Source: Desulfuromonadales bacterium (GTDB lineage Bacteria; Desulfobacterota; Desulfuromonadia; Desulfuromonadales; JAGXHI01). From it: DNA of 33,796 bases. Numbering within the stretch: position 1 is the first letter of the stretch; the number at the start of each line of letters is the position of its first letter. Under the pieces are notes generated by a model. The model worked only from the letters and a program-made list of their open reading frames with translations. It had not been told where the DNA came from and did no database searches. The position numbers were made by a program, and so were the translations under genes. Of the stretch, positions 33,078 through 33,796 are shown in pieces. The stretch lies in assembly GCA_024636295.1 (NCBI GenBank), contig JAGXHI010000022.1, positions 1 to 33,796 on the forward strand, read 5' to 3'.

Positions 33078-33325
33078 GTATTTCCCTCCTCGAATGGATG
33101 CCGTCATGCTAACAGAACCGGCGGCAGGGCGCAACGGACTCCTGTTGCGGCGTCCGAAAAATCAAAACCGGCTGAAACCTCAACGCAGCCCCCGGAGCAT
33201 TGCGATTCTTCCGGTCGTTTTTGGTGCCGCGCTGCGTCACATTATGCGGCAGACCGGGGGCAACGACCCTCGCGATACGTGCCATTTTCCTCTTCAGAAA
33301 ATGCCTTCAATTCATTTCAATTAAG

Positions 33326-33349
33326 TGCGGATGTCCCAGAAACTCCGCA
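33326..33349. other. Hairpin in the gap before the high-GC end
   Basis: TGCGGA (33326-33331) pairs with TCCGCA (33344-33349), 12-base loop, followed on the plus strand by TTCCCTTTT. The gap from 33078 to 33367 otherwise holds only the slyX upstream region. A weak terminator is possible, but no plus-strand gene precedes it. Confidence 0.3.
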
Positions 33350-33367
33350 TTCCCTTTTAGCGCTGCC

Positions 33368-33796
33368 TCAGTCCACGGCTAGACCGACCTCCATCACGAC
33401 CTGCTCATCGTTCTCGGACTCGACTTCCCTGGGCTCCGCCAGGTGGACCCGCTCGGGCTCGACCGCGGTGCCTTCATGCTTGCCGTCGGGCGCATCCGCC
33501 AGCAGGCGGTCCCGCACGGCGGCGGCCCGTGCCTGGCCGAGTGCCACGAGATCGGCATCGGTGACGGGTTGCGCCGCGAGCACCTCCTCGGCGAGATGGG
33601 CTCGGTAGGCGACAGCGTCGAACGCCGAGCGGCCCTCCGGGTTCTCGTCCGGCTCGCGCGTGTACCGCTCACGGACCTCGTCCAGGCTGGTTTCCGGGTA
33701 GGCGCCTGAGAAAATCGCCTCCATCGCGTCTTGCGTCGGTTCCGCGGTCAGGTCCGGGGACGAAACCTCGCGTCCCTGCTCGCGCAACCACTCGGC
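33368..33796 (-). CDS. C-terminal end of a high-GC protein resembling DUF748/AsmA-like proteins (partial)
   Basis: The frame stays open to the right edge, so at least 142 residues of a longer protein are present; a TTG at 33787 only looks like a start. The end has a helix-rich segment AFDAVAYRAHLAEEVLAAQPV, then DADLVALGQARAAAVRDRLLA, then VEPERVHLAEPREVES and a final strand. This pattern (acidic linker, ALAxxRAxAVRDxLL, ERVxL) resembles the C terminus of DUF748 proteins, large AsmA-like envelope proteins, and more loosely OmpA-like domains. Base composition is far richer in G+C than every other gene here. The family call is tentative. Confidence 0.5.
   Translation of the reverse strand, partial: AEWLREQGREVSSPDLTAEPTQDAMEAIFSGAYPETSLDEVRERYTREPDENPEGRSAFDAVAYRAHLAEEVLAAQPVTDADLVALGQARAAAVRDRLLADAPDGKHEGTAVEPERVHLAEPREVESENDEQVVMEVGLAVD

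Noticed and set aside
1..33796. CRISPR arrays, insertion sequences, tRNA genes, prophage or toxin-antitoxin pairs
   Set aside because: I looked for regular repeats, transposase motifs, tRNA-like cloverleaf ends and small paired ORFs, and saw none I could support by eye.

Overview
The window looks like chromosomal DNA from a delta-proteobacterium of the Desulfuromonadales type (Geobacter / Desulfuromonas / Pelobacter relatives), or a draft contig from one. This rests on protein family content and gene order: an rRNA leader with a TCTTTGAAAACT antitermination-like box, a tyrS-ymdB-rny-ygfA-[6S position]-zapA-zapB run, then ftsY-roadblock-smc. The genus cannot be fixed without a search. The left edge stops just inside a 16S rRNA gene, a usual place for an assembly to break. 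The last 430 bases have very different composition and may not belong to the same genome.

Region 1 (1-10.8 kb, all minus strand) is the housekeeping core. smc, a Roadblock/LC7 protein and ftsY form one unit read from a promoter near 10.8 kb. zapB-like, zapA, a structured RNA region, ygfA, rny, ymdB and tyrS follow from a second promoter at 5.5 kb. The tyrS 3' end overlaps the AT-rich upstream element of a strong tandem rRNA promoter, with no terminator between them. The region covers chromosome organisation, SRP-dependent membrane targeting, Z-ring control, one-carbon metabolism, mRNA decay and tRNA charging.

Region 2 (10.9-26.4 kb) is a mix of short units on both strands: a membrane sensor kinase coupled to a large AsmA-like envelope protein; a nicotinamidase-like hydrolase; ubiE/menG; a MutT-type Nudix hydrolase; a rhomboid protease with a helical-repeat tail next to a radical SAM protein; an FAH hydrolase overlapping a Rossmann/DUF2520 protein; endonuclease V; a glycerate-dehydrogenase-like enzyme; a PAS-GGDEF diguanylate cyclase; and 4-alpha-glucanotransferase.

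Region 3 (26.5-33.1 kb) is the most accessory part. A lipoprotein with two OB-like halves ends at a clear terminator. Then comes a likely three-gene operon: a membrane metallophosphoesterase, a type III polyketide synthase and an isoprenylcysteine-methyltransferase-like enzyme. The last two match the known BpsA-BpsB pairing for alkylpyrone-type lipids. Facing it is a tightly overlapping four-gene operon: SlyX-like, membrane rhodanese, MauE/DoxX-like and a large radical SAM protein. These two neighbouring units are the best candidates for poorly described biology.

Region 4 (33.37 kb to the end) is the C-terminal end of a high-GC protein resembling DUF748/AsmA-like proteins. It may be a contig join or transferred DNA.
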